Of a stretch of 8,400 nt of DNA, positions 1-5,880 are shown piece by piece. How positions within the stretch are numbered: the stretch's first letter is position 1; each line of letters starts with the position of its first letter. The notes beneath the pieces are model-generated. The model ran no database searches. It saw only the letters and a list, made by a program, of their open reading frames with translations, and was not told where the DNA came from. A program made the translations under genes and the position numbers. Source of the stretch: Solirubrobacterales bacterium (lineage in GTDB: Bacteria > Actinomycetota > Thermoleophilia > Solirubrobacterales > Solirubrobacteraceae); contig PLBZ01000009.1 in assembly GCA_003134675.1 (NCBI GenBank), forward strand, positions 3,755-12,154. The letters are read 5' to 3'.

Positions 1-393
1 GGCGGCGACGCCGGCCGCGACGCTGCCCTCGGGCGCCAACGGATGACGCCGGCGCGTCTCCTTGTAGCGCGTCACCAACGTCTGTTCGGCCGCTTCCAGG
101 AACAGCACGTGGTGAGCGATCCCGAGCACGTCGAGATCGTCCACGACCGCGCGCAGCGCCTCGAAGTAGACGCCCCCGCGGACATCTGAGACGACCGCGG
201 CGCGCTCGACCTTGGAGCCCTTGTGCGTGAACAGCTCCACCAACGAGCGAATCATCTCCGGGGGCAGATTGTCGACGCAGAAGTAGCCCGCATCCTCGAA
301 CACGTTCATCGCCGTCGACTTCCCCGCGCCGGAGAAGCCCGTGATCACCACGACGTCCTTCAAGCGTGACTCGATCGCGGCCATTGTGTTCAT
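1..393 (-). CDS. rapZ: RapZ/YvcJ family nucleotide-binding protein, N-terminal part (cut by window edge)
   Basis: The frame is open from the ATG at 393-391 to the window edge, giving 131 codons of a protein that is normally about 280-300 residues. The Walker A motif GFSGAGKST lies at residues 19-27, followed by the family hallmark GYFCVDNLPPEM around residues 37-48. RapZ/YvcJ proteins are P-loop ATP/GTP-binding proteins. E. coli RapZ guides RNase E to the small RNA GlmZ and senses glucosamine-6-phosphate; the actinobacterial role is less clear. A second in-frame ATG at 384-382 begins MAAIESRLKDVVVITGFSG and is an equally good start; neither has a strong Shine-Dalgarno sequence. The gene starts 32 nt after the uvrC stop on the same strand, the uvrC-rapZ order known from actinobacteria, where yvcK and whiA usually follow. 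Family assignment is firm; only the exact start is uncertain. Confidence 0.93.
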   Translation of the reverse strand, partial: MNTMAAIESRLKDVVVITGFSGAGKSTAMNVFEDAGYFCVDNLPPEMIRSLVELFTHKGSKVERAAVVSDVRGGVYFEALRAVVDDLDVLGIAHHVLFLEAAEQTLVTRYKETRRRHPLAPEGSVAAGVAA

Positions 394-425
394 TGTGCCG
401 CTATCAACGGACGGCGGCGCCACCC

Positions 426-2303
426 TCAGCCAGCCCTGTGGAGAGCACCGTGCAACTCCCGCGCGACCTTCGCGGGCAGGCCGGGCACCGCCTGGAGCTC
501 CTCGCGCGAGGCTGCCACTACCGCGTCAGGCGAGCCGAAGTGTGCGAGCAGCGCGCGCTTGCGCGCCGGACCGACACCGGGCAGCTCGTCGAGTAGGGAC
601 GTCCTCATCGCCCTGTCGCGACGCGTGCGGTGGTGGGTGATCGCGAAGCGATGCGCCTCGTCGCGTACGCGCTGGAGCAGCTGCAACTCGGGCGATCGGT
701 GATCGAGCACCAGCGGCGCGGGGCGCCCCGGGATGAAGAGCTCCTCGATGCGCTTGGCCAGCGAGACCACCGCAACCCCGCGCTCGCGAAAGCCACGCAA
801 CGGAGGAAGGCCGGCCGCGAGCTGGCCCTTGCCGCCGTCGATCACGACCACGTTCGGCAGCGCCGCGAAGCTCGCGTCGTAGTCCGGGGCGTGCGGGGAG
901 ATATCGGCCTGGCGTTCCCACTGGGCAAAGCGCCGGCTGAGCACCTCAGCCATCGCGGCGTAGTCATCAGAGGAGCCCTCCAGCGTCCGGATCGTGAAGC
1001 GACGGTAGTCGGACTTCTTCGGCGCGCCGCCCTCGAATACGACCATCGACGCGACGGTATGGGTGCCCCCGAGGTTGGAGATGTCGAAGCACTCGATCCT
1101 GATCGGCGGCACGTCGAGTCCCAGCGCGAGTTGCAATCCCTCGAGCGCCTCCACGCGGCTGGAGCGACGGCGCTCTGCGCGCAGCCGCTCCTCGTCGAGG
1201 GCCAACCGCGCGTTGCGCTCCGCCAGCTCCAGGATCCTGCGCTTCTCGCCACGCTCGGCGGCGCGCAGCTCGACAGGGCCGCCGCGCCGGAGAGCGAGCG
1301 CCTCGGCGAGGGCCGCAGGAGCGCCCTGGAGGAGCTCGCGCTGGACGACGAGCAGCGCCGGGATCGACATGTGCCCGGCGTAGTACTGGAGCATGAACTC
1401 CTCGGCCACCTCGGGGGGGCTGCGCTCGGTCTCGTTCGACAGGTAGAAGGACTGGCGGTCGGAGAGCACGCCGTCGCGCACCTGGAAGATCTGCGCGTTG
1501 GCCTCGCGACCGTCGACGGAGACGGCGATCGCGTCGAACGTTCCGACCGACTCGTTGGCCACGCGCCGGCGCTCGAGCAGCGAGTGCACGGCGCGCAGGC
1601 GGTTGCGCTCGACCGTCGCCTGCTCGAACTCTTCGGCGGCGGCGGCCGCCAGCATGCGCTCCTCGAGCTCGCGCTCGATCTCCTTGAAGCGGCCGGACAG
1701 GAAGTCGATCACTCCGTCGATGCTCTTGCGGTAGTCATCCTTGGACACGTACCCCACGCACGGAGCCTCGCAGCGCTTGATGTAGTAATCCAGGCAAGGG
1801 CTGCCGCTGCGCCGGCCTGGCTCGGCACCGGTGCAGGAGCGGAACATGAACACCTTCGCGAGCACCTCCAGTGTGCTCCGCACGCGCTTGGCGTTCGAAT
1901 ACGGACCGAAGTACGCCCTGCCCGGCCGGTGGCGCTCACGCGTGAAGTACACCCGGGGATAGTCCTCGTCGAGTGAGATCGCGATGAACGGGTATGACTT
2001 GTCGTCGCGCAGCCTGATGTTGAAGCGCGGCCGATACTGCTTGATGAAACCCTGCTCAGCCAGCAGCGCCTCCGCCTCGCTGGCCACAACCACGCACTCG
2101 ATGCGCTCCACGCTCGCCACCATCTCGGCGTGGCCCGAAGAAACCGTTCCCCGCCCACCCCCCTGCGCCTTGGTGAAATGCGACGCCACCCGCTTGCGGA
2201 TCGACCTCGCCTTACCCACATAGATCACGCGCCCTTTCCCGTCGCGGAAGAGGTACACACCGGGCTCCTCCGGCAGGCTTCTACGCTGTTCGGCGAGGCT
2301 CAA
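426..2303 (-). CDS. uvrC: UvrABC system protein C (excinuclease subunit)
   Basis: UvrC makes the two incisions flanking a DNA lesion after UvrA and UvrB recruit it (nucleotide excision repair, cytoplasm). From the TTG at 2303 the protein has 625 residues, normal for the family. The GIY-YIG nuclease for the 3' cut is at the N-terminus (GVY 15-17, IYVGKA 27-32, probable catalytic Glu83). Cysteines 157, 170, 178 and 182 match the conserved set reported to bind an iron-sulfur cluster. A UVR motif that contacts UvrB is at about 226-248. The RNase H-like domain for the 5' cut shows Asp407 (ECFDIS), Asp489 (VVVIDGGKGQ) and His551 (DEAHRF). Tandem helix-hairpin-helix motifs lie at about 569-621 (LPGVGPARKRALL, VPGLPAKVARE). 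The frame stays open upstream to an ATG at 2549, but those 82 residues do not resemble UvrC and lie over the upstream gene. The TTG overlaps that gene's TGA (TTGA), suggesting coupled translation. Confidence 0.95.
   Translation of the reverse strand: MSLAEQRRSLPEEPGVYLFRDGKGRVIYVGKARSIRKRVASHFTKAQGGGRGTVSSGHAEMVASVERIECVVVASEAEALLAEQGFIKQYRPRFNIRLRDDKSYPFIAISLDEDYPRVYFTRERHRPGRAYFGPYSNAKRVRSTLEVLAKVFMFRSCTGAEPGRRSGSPCLDYYIKRCEAPCVGYVSKDDYRKSIDGVIDFLSGRFKEIERELEERMLAAAAAEEFEQATVERNRLRAVHSLLERRRVANESVGTFDAIAVSVDGREANAQIFQVRDGVLSDRQSFYLSNETERSPPEVAEEFMLQYYAGHMSIPALLVVQRELLQGAPAALAEALALRRGGPVELRAAERGEKRRILELAERNARLALDEERLRAERRRSSRVEALEGLQLALGLDVPPIRIECFDISNLGGTHTVASMVVFEGGAPKKSDYRRFTIRTLEGSSDDYAAMAEVLSRRFAQWERQADISPHAPDYDASFAALPNVVVIDGGKGQLAAGLPPLRGFRERGVAVVSLAKRIEELFIPGRPAPLVLDHRSPELQLLQRVRDEAHRFAITHHRTRRDRAMRTSLLDELPGVGPARKRALLAHFGSPDAVVAASREELQAVPGLPAKVARELHGALHRAG
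2300..2303 (-). promoter_or_regulatory. TTGA stop/start overlap coupling the membrane-protein gene to uvrC
   Basis: On the minus strand the bases T-T-G-A contain the uvrC TTG start (2303-2301) and the TGA stop of the 119-codon gene (2302-2300). No convincing Shine-Dalgarno sequence sits at the usual distance; the nearest purine-rich stretch, GAGG, is over 20 nt upstream. Re-initiation by terminating ribosomes is therefore the likely way uvrC is translated. The first residues from this TTG (SLAEQRRSLPEEPGVY) lead directly into the GIY-YIG domain at the distance usual for UvrC. No ATG or GTG in the uvrC frame lies close by. Confidence 0.6.
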
Positions 2304-2659
2304 TAGGCGCGCCAGTGGCGATAGACCTCGAGCAGCGCATACACGACGAGGCCGGTAAGCACGAACCAGGTGAGCTCGCCGATGCCTGTCTGCCACATGC
2401 GCGGGCGGGCAGCGTATGCAAACACGACGCCCGCGAGCCCTCCGTACAGCAATCCCCGGTGACGATCTCCCAGGCCATGCAGGGCAATGCGGTATTCGCG
2501 GTAGGAGCGCAGGCCAAGGTAGGCGATCCCAATACCGAAAGCGACCCACAGCAGCGCTTCGAACGTGCTCGCCGCGCGCCCGCCCCCCGGCAGCAGATAG
2601 ACCGCGGCGGCGATCAGCACGACGATCGCCACGTTGCGCGCGATTTTCAAGCTTTCCAT
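2300..2659 (-). CDS. small four-helix integral membrane protein, unknown function
   Basis: This 119-residue protein is not one I recognise. It begins MESLKIARNVAIVVLIAAAV and has four likely membrane segments at about 9-24, 33-50, 68-84 and 94-112. The loops carry arginine and charged residues (RSYREYR 51-57, GDRHRG 64-69), and the C-terminus is short and basic (YRHWRAY). No catalytic motif or cysteine is visible. The case for a real gene is its position: it starts 15 nt after the ABC-F stop, and its TGA (2302-2300) overlaps the TTG start of uvrC, so it fills exactly the gap between two certain genes. The hydrophobic pattern is also coherent in this frame only. A link to membrane stress or to its operon partners cannot be inferred from sequence alone. 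Confidence 0.8.
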   Translation of the reverse strand: MESLKIARNVAIVVLIAAAVYLLPGGGRAASTFEALLWVAFGIGIAYLGLRSYREYRIALHGLGDRHRGLLYGGLAGVVFAYAARPRMWQTGIGELTWFVLTGLVVYALLEVYRHWRAY

Positions 2660-2674
2660 CCCGAGCAGTTTAGG

Positions 2675-4687
2675 TCAGTCGACGAGCGTCTCCAGATGCG
2701 TATACGCCTCCTCCACAGCCCGCCGGGCGGCGGTGTGACGCGCCTCGGACTTAGCCGACTCGTATTGAGTGGCCCACGCCGCCGGATCGGCCAGCTCGTC
2801 CTGTAGTGCGCGCATCGCGGCCTCTGCCGCCTCGACCGCGTGCTCGGCCTGCTGCTGCGCGCTCAGGCTGTTCTTCGACGGTCCCTTCGGCTTGGGCTTG
2901 CCCTTGGGCTCGAGTTTCCCCGGTTCGGATCCGTTCGCAGTTCCAGCCGTCGCATGCGACGGCTGGCGGAGGGGCGCATGCGCCCCTCCGTGGGGCCGCG
3001 CATGCGCGGCCCCTGGCCGGTCCGCATGCGGACCGGCGGGCGAGCCCGCATGCGGGCTGGACCTCATCTCTTCGCGCACCCGCACATACTCCGGCCAGCC
3101 ACCTTCGTAGCTGCGCAGCGCGTGGTCCTCAACGGCGACGGTGCGTGTGCCGACAGCGTCGAGCAGTGCGCGATCGTGGGAGACGAGCAAGATCGCTCCT
3201 GGAAAAGCGCGCAGCGCGTCCTCCAGTGCCTCACGGCTCTCGATGTCGAGATGATTCGTCGGCTCGTCGAGGATCAGCACGTTGGGTGGGTGGGATTCCG
3301 ATCCGACCAGCACCGCGAGCGACAGGCGCCGGCGCTCGCCACCGGAGAGGCCATCCAGCGGCTTGTCCGCGTCCTCGCCAGAGAACAGAAAGCGTCCGAG
3401 CAGCGCGCGCGCCCGGCCCTGGTTGCGCCCGGTATCGCGCTGGGTCGCTTCGACCACGCTCTGACTTCGAGCACCGCCCGCGCCCAGCTCATCGGCGTGC
3501 TGGGAGAGGTAGCCGATCTTCACGTTGTGGCCAGTGCTCAGCCTGCCCGCGGCAAGGGCACGGCGCCCGGCGAGCGTCTCGATCAGCGTCGTCTTGCCCG
3601 TGCCGTTGGGACCTACCAGCGAGACGTGCTCGCCGCGTTCGAGCCACAGCTCCGCGTGCTCCAGCAGGACGATGTGATCCTCGCCCACCTCGACGCGGCC
3701 GTCGAGCAACTCGAAGATCACCCGGCCCGTGCGCTCGGGTGCGGCGAAGGCGAACTCGAGCCCCTTGCCGTCCTTTGGATCCCGCTCGATCCGCTCGACC
3801 TTGGCGAGCTTCTTGACGCGCGACTGCGCCTGTTTGGCCTTGGTGGCCTTGTAGCGGAAGCGCTCGATGAAGCGCTCCATGCGCTCGATCTCCGCCTGCT
3901 GCTTGTCGATCGCCTTGCCGAGGGCCATCTCGCGGGCGGCCTGCTCGCGTCGCCACCGGTGCCAGGTTCCGGCAAAGAAGCGCGTACGGCCGGCCTCGAG
4001 CTCCAGCACCGAAGTGCCCACAGCCTCCAGGAACCAGCGGTCGTGGGCGACCAGCACGATCGCTGCGTCGAGCTCCACGAGCGTCTGCTCGAGCCACTCC
4101 AGCGACTCGATGTCGAGATGGTTCGTCGGCTCGTCCAGCAGCAGCACGTCCACGCCCGTCGCCAGCGCGCGTGCCAGCGATGCGCGCGTGAGCTGACCAC
4201 CGGAGAAGGAATCCAGTGCCCGGCCGAGATCGCTCTCGTCGAACCCAAGGCCGCGGCTCATGTTGGTGGCGCGATCGCGCCACAGGTAGCCCCCACGCGC
4301 CTCCAGGCGGGCCTGGGCGCGGGCGTAGCGGTCGAGCAGCGTCTCGCCGGTGTCTCCCTCGGCCATCCGACGCTCCAGGTCGGCCAGCTCGGCCTCGATC
4401 TGTAGCTCCTCCACGCAACCAGAGAGCACATAATCGCGTAGTGACAGCGCACGCTCACGTGGGGGACGCTGGTCGTGCAGCGCGATCCGCGCGCCCTTTG
4501 CCAGGCTGAGCTCGCCGCGGTCGATCGAGGTCTCGCCCGCGAGCATTCGCAGCAGCGTCGTCTTGCCCGCGCCGTTGCGGCCCGCGATCGTCATCCGCTC
4601 GCGGCGCTCCAGCTTGAACGACACCCCGCGCAGCAGCGGCTGCCCGGCCATGTCCTTGTGTAGGTCAGATGCAATCAGTACGGCCAT
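2675..4687 (-). CDS. ABC-F family ATPase (two ABC domains, Uup-like C-terminal coiled coil)
   Basis: ABC-F proteins are soluble twin-ATPase proteins without membrane domains. Most act on the ribosome E site to relieve stalling or give antibiotic resistance. This one has 670 residues. Domain 1 has Walker A GRNGAGKTT (36-44), signature FSGGQ (161-165), Walker B with Asp185/Glu186 in LLLDEPTNHLD, and switch His215. A long charged inter-domain linker at about 245-305 corresponds to the P-site-tRNA interaction motif region. Domain 2 has Walker A GPNGTGKTT (359-367), signature LSGGE (447-451), Asp474/Glu475 in LILDEPTNHLD, and His504. Residues 544-583 form an unusual His-Ala octapeptide repeat encoded by a palindrome array. 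Then come a Lys/Pro-rich stretch (590-606) and a C-terminal coiled coil (about 607-668), as in Uup-type members. All ATPase residues are present. The ATG at 4687 is preceded 9 nt upstream by TACTAT, with no clear ribosome-binding site. Subfamily and substrate are not resolved. Confidence 0.95.
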   Translation of the reverse strand: MAVLIASDLHKDMAGQPLLRGVSFKLERRERMTIAGRNGAGKTTLLRMLAGETSIDRGELSLAKGARIALHDQRPPRERALSLRDYVLSGCVEELQIEAELADLERRMAEGDTGETLLDRYARAQARLEARGGYLWRDRATNMSRGLGFDESDLGRALDSFSGGQLTRASLARALATGVDVLLLDEPTNHLDIESLEWLEQTLVELDAAIVLVAHDRWFLEAVGTSVLELEAGRTRFFAGTWHRWRREQAAREMALGKAIDKQQAEIERMERFIERFRYKATKAKQAQSRVKKLAKVERIERDPKDGKGLEFAFAAPERTGRVIFELLDGRVEVGEDHIVLLEHAELWLERGEHVSLVGPNGTGKTTLIETLAGRRALAAGRLSTGHNVKIGYLSQHADELGAGGARSQSVVEATQRDTGRNQGRARALLGRFLFSGEDADKPLDGLSGGERRRLSLAVLVGSESHPPNVLILDEPTNHLDIESREALEDALRAFPGAILLVSHDRALLDAVGTRTVAVEDHALRSYEGGWPEYVRVREEMRSSPHAGSPAGPHADRPGAAHARPHGGAHAPLRQPSHATAGTANGSEPGKLEPKGKPKPKGPSKNSLSAQQQAEHAVEAAEAAMRALQDELADPAAWATQYESAKSEARHTAARRAVEEAYTHLETLVD
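2943..3062. repeat. tandem array of five 24-bp palindromes with core CGCATGCG, inside the ABC-F gene
   Basis: Five 24-bp units tile without gaps: 2943-2966, 2967-2990, 2991-3014, 3015-3038 and 3039-3062. Centres are at 2954.5, 2978.5, 3002.5, 3026.5 and 3050.5, exactly 24 bp apart. Every unit has CGCATGCG at its centre. Left arms are CCAGCCGT, CGGAGGGG, TGGGGCCG, GGCCGGTC and GGCGAGCC; each right arm is the reverse complement, except one terminal mismatch in units 3 and 4 and two mismatches in unit 5. That is 56 of 60 paired positions, with units 1 and 2 perfect over all 24 bases. The arms are unrelated between units, so symmetry is conserved but sequence is not. The array spans 40 codons in frame and encodes residues 544-583 of the ABC-F protein as an 8-residue period (His546, 554, 562, 570 and 578, each followed by Ala). 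Each unit could fold as a strong hairpin in mRNA or extrude as a cruciform in DNA. I saw no other CGCATGCG in the window. Confidence 0.95.
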
Positions 4688-4696
4688 CGGTTGCTG

Positions 4697-4702
4697 ATAG
4701 TA
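4697..4702 (-). promoter_or_regulatory. candidate -10 box (TACTAT) for the ABC-F operon
   Basis: Read on the minus strand, TACTAT lies 9 nt upstream of the ABC-F ATG and fits the actinobacterial TANNNT -10 consensus. Initiation 6-8 nt downstream would leave an mRNA with almost no leader, consistent with the absence of a Shine-Dalgarno sequence. No -35 element is recognisable. This is inference from spacing and motif only. Confidence 0.4.
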
Positions 4703-4723
4703 GGCGCCGAGCCGATCCGCGAG

Positions 4724-4738
4724 CGTCTTTCAGAGACG
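4724..4738. promoter_or_regulatory. inverted repeat, possible operator
   Basis: CGTCTTTCAGAGACG is a 15-bp inverted repeat around C4731 with a single mismatched pair (T4729/G4733). It lies near the middle of the divergent intergenic region, upstream of both candidate -10 boxes. That is where a regulator controlling both directions could bind. No regulator gene is adjacent in the window, and the stem is short enough to arise by chance. Confidence 0.3.
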
Positions 4739-4770
4739 TGTCCGGTCAGCTTGCCGAGCGCGCGCTCAGG

Positions 4771-4776
4771 TAGCAT
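4771..4776 (+). promoter_or_regulatory. candidate -10 box (TAGCAT) for the rightward unit
   Basis: TAGCAT fits TANNNT and ends 10 nt before the ATG at 4787, so a transcript from here would be leaderless or nearly so. The only purine-rich stretch (CAGGTAG, 4767-4773) overlaps the box and is too far from the ATG for ordinary ribosome binding. A TTGCCG at 4751-4756 is a weak -35 candidate, but the spacing of 14 nt is short. Confidence 0.35.
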
Positions 4777-4786
4777 CCGCCACGCG

Positions 4787-5056
4787 ATGCGCCGCCTGCT
4801 GGCCACTTTCACCTCGTCCATCCTGCTCCTGCTGGCGCTCGCGCCGGCGGCGCTGGCTGAAAACGACGGTCGCGGATTTTACGGTGCGACGAACGACAAA
4901 GTGGTGACGAACGCCGGCTTCATCCTGATCATCTTCTTCCCCACGTTCGTGTTCGCGATGAGCATGATCCAAGGGCGCCTGGACAAGCGCAAGCAGGCAC
5001 GGAAGGCCGCAGCAAAGGCGCACCTGGGCAACGCCCAGTGGCGCGGCGGCTGGTAG
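4787..5056 (+). CDS. small secreted or membrane-anchored protein, unknown function
   Basis: From the ATG at 4787 the protein has 89 residues. Residues 1-24 form a classical signal sequence: two arginines, a leucine-rich core (SILLLLALAP) and an Ala-x-Ala end before ENDGRG. A second hydrophobic stretch at about 42-62 (NAGFILIIFFPTFVFAMSMI) looks like a membrane anchor. A strongly basic tail follows (RLDKRKQARKAAAKAH, 64-79), placing the C-terminus in the cytoplasm. The mature protein would be a single-span peptide with a short outer segment containing GFYGATNDKVV. The frame is open back to an ATG at 4691, but those 32 extra residues would put a polar stretch before the signal peptide and run through the promoter region, so I prefer 4787. 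I do not recognise a family. The crotonase gene follows 29 nt after the stop. Confidence 0.75.
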   Translation: MRRLLATFTSSILLLLALAPAALAENDGRGFYGATNDKVVTNAGFILIIFFPTFVFAMSMIQGRLDKRKQARKAAAKAHLGNAQWRGGW

Positions 5057-5085
5057 CCGACTTCCCACCGAGGGGCTGAACGCGG

Positions 5086-5859
5086 ATGAGCGAGCAGGAG
5101 GCCGTCCGCTACGAGCGCAGAGGCGCCGCGGCACTGGTGAGCATCGATCGCCAGGAGCGACGGAACGCCGTGGATGGTCCCACCGCGGTGGGACTGCACG
5201 AGGCGTACAAGCGCTTCGAGGCCGACAAGGACGCCCGTGTACTCGTACTGACGGGCGCCGGTGGCGTGGCGTTCTGCGCGGGGGCCGATTTGAAGGCGAC
5301 CGAGACATTCGCCGGGCGGCTGATGGCTCCCGAGGGGCCGATGGGGTTCACCAGGCTGACGCCGTCGAAGCCGACGATCGCGGCGATCTCAGGCTTCTGC
5401 CTGGCGGGCGGACTGGAGCTGGCGCTGTGGTGCGACCTGCGGATCGCGACCGAGGGCTCCACGCTGGGCTATCCCGAGCGCCGCTGGGGCGTGCCGCTGA
5501 TCGACGGCGGCACCCAGCGACTGCCTCGCATCGTCGGCCTGGGACGCGCGCTGGACCTGATCCTCACCGGGCGCATGATCGACGCCGCTGAGGCGCTGTC
5601 GATGGGTCTCCTCACGGAGGTCGTGCCGCCAGGTGCGCACCTGCAGCGCGCGCTGGCACTCGCCGAGGGGCTCGCGCGGTTCCCGCAGAGGACGATGCTC
5701 GCCGACCGGCGCGCAGCAATCGAGGGACTGGGAATGACGCTCGCCGAGGGGCTCGCGCTGGAGGCGCAGGCGGGGCCCGAGGTGTTCGAAGACGGCGCGC
5801 GCGGCGCGGCGCGCTTTGCAGCGGGAGAGGGCCGCGGCGGGGCCGGCGCAGGGGCATAA
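5086..5859 (+). CDS. enoyl-CoA hydratase/isomerase (crotonase) family protein
   Basis: This 257-residue protein is of usual length for crotonases, which bind acyl-CoA and stabilise an enolate thioester in an oxyanion hole. The oxyanion-hole segments are visible as FCAGADLKA (63-71) and GFCLAGGLELALWCDLRIA (103-121). Both glutamates used by true enoyl-CoA hydratases are present at the expected places: Glu111 in GGLEL and Glu131 in YPERRWGVP. Water addition to a 2-enoyl-CoA is therefore plausible, although the family also holds isomerases and lyases. The C-terminus is rich in Gly and Ala (RFAAGEGRGGAGAGA) and probably disordered. The start is well supported by GAGGGG at 5070-5075, 10 nt before the ATG, the clearest ribosome-binding site in the window. 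The fatty acyl-CoA reductase begins 21 nt after the stop, so the two are probably co-transcribed. The exact substrate is unknown. Confidence 0.92.
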   Translation: MSEQEAVRYERRGAAALVSIDRQERRNAVDGPTAVGLHEAYKRFEADKDARVLVLTGAGGVAFCAGADLKATETFAGRLMAPEGPMGFTRLTPSKPTIAAISGFCLAGGLELALWCDLRIATEGSTLGYPERRWGVPLIDGGTQRLPRIVGLGRALDLILTGRMIDAAEALSMGLLTEVVPPGAHLQRALALAEGLARFPQRTMLADRRAAIEGLGMTLAEGLALEAQAGPEVFEDGARGAARFAAGEGRGGAGAGA

Positions 5860-5863
5860 GGCT

Positions 5864-5869
5864 ATGCTC
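5864..5869 (+). promoter_or_regulatory. candidate internal -10 box (TATGCT) before the acyl-CoA reductase
   Basis: TATGCT fits TANNNT and lies in the 21-nt gap between the crotonase stop and the reductase ATG, ending 11 nt before that ATG. The gap has no good Shine-Dalgarno sequence. A near-leaderless internal transcript for the reductase alone is possible, but the box may be chance. Confidence 0.25.
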
Positions 5870-5880
5870 GGCTGAACGAG

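Larger units (their letters stand above)
4688..4786. promoter_or_regulatory. divergent intergenic promoter region
   Basis: This 99-bp gap separates the two divergent transcription units, so it must hold both promoters unless one unit is read from further away. It is less GC-rich in short patches than the flanking genes. It contains TANNNT boxes close to both start codons and an imperfect inverted repeat near the middle (all listed separately). I see no convincing -35 TTGACA element on either strand and no terminator-like hairpin with a T-run. Confidence 0.6.

Noticed and set aside
630..1976. 448-codon open frame on the plus strand opposite uvrC
   Set aside because: It is entirely antisense to a certain gene, has low-complexity Arg/Ala/Leu/Glu composition and no recognisable domain. 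This is typical of GC-rich shadow frames.
2304..2549. Possible N-terminal extension of UvrC from an ATG at 2549
   Set aside because: The 82 residues are Arg/Pro/Cys-rich, unlike any UvrC N-terminus, and overlap the membrane-protein frame.
2943..3062. Palindrome array read as a CRISPR array or intrinsic terminator
   Set aside because: There are no identical repeats separated by unique spacers; the units abut. No T-run follows any hairpin, and the array is inside an open coding frame.
3238..4136. Near-identical stretches at about 3238-3268 and 4106-4136
   Set aside because: These are the Walker B (DEPTNHLDIES) codons of the two ABC domains, expected from the ancient domain duplication of ABC-F proteins.
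2840..4405. 521-codon open frame on the plus strand opposite the ABC-F gene
   Set aside because: Antisense to an ATPase with all motifs intact; no domain visible. Its repetitive RMRTGG-type stretch is only the palindrome array read on the other strand.
4691..4786. Upstream ATG start at 4691 for the small membrane protein
   Set aside because: It would place 32 polar residues before a clean signal peptide and extend through the divergent promoter region to within 4 nt of the opposite gene's start.
5659..5758. 19-bp direct repeat in the crotonase gene (5659-5677 and 5740-5758)
   Set aside because: Both copies encode Leu-Ala-Glu-Gly-Leu-Ala in helical C-terminal sequence with biased codon use. 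Coincidence in GC-rich coding DNA is the simplest explanation.
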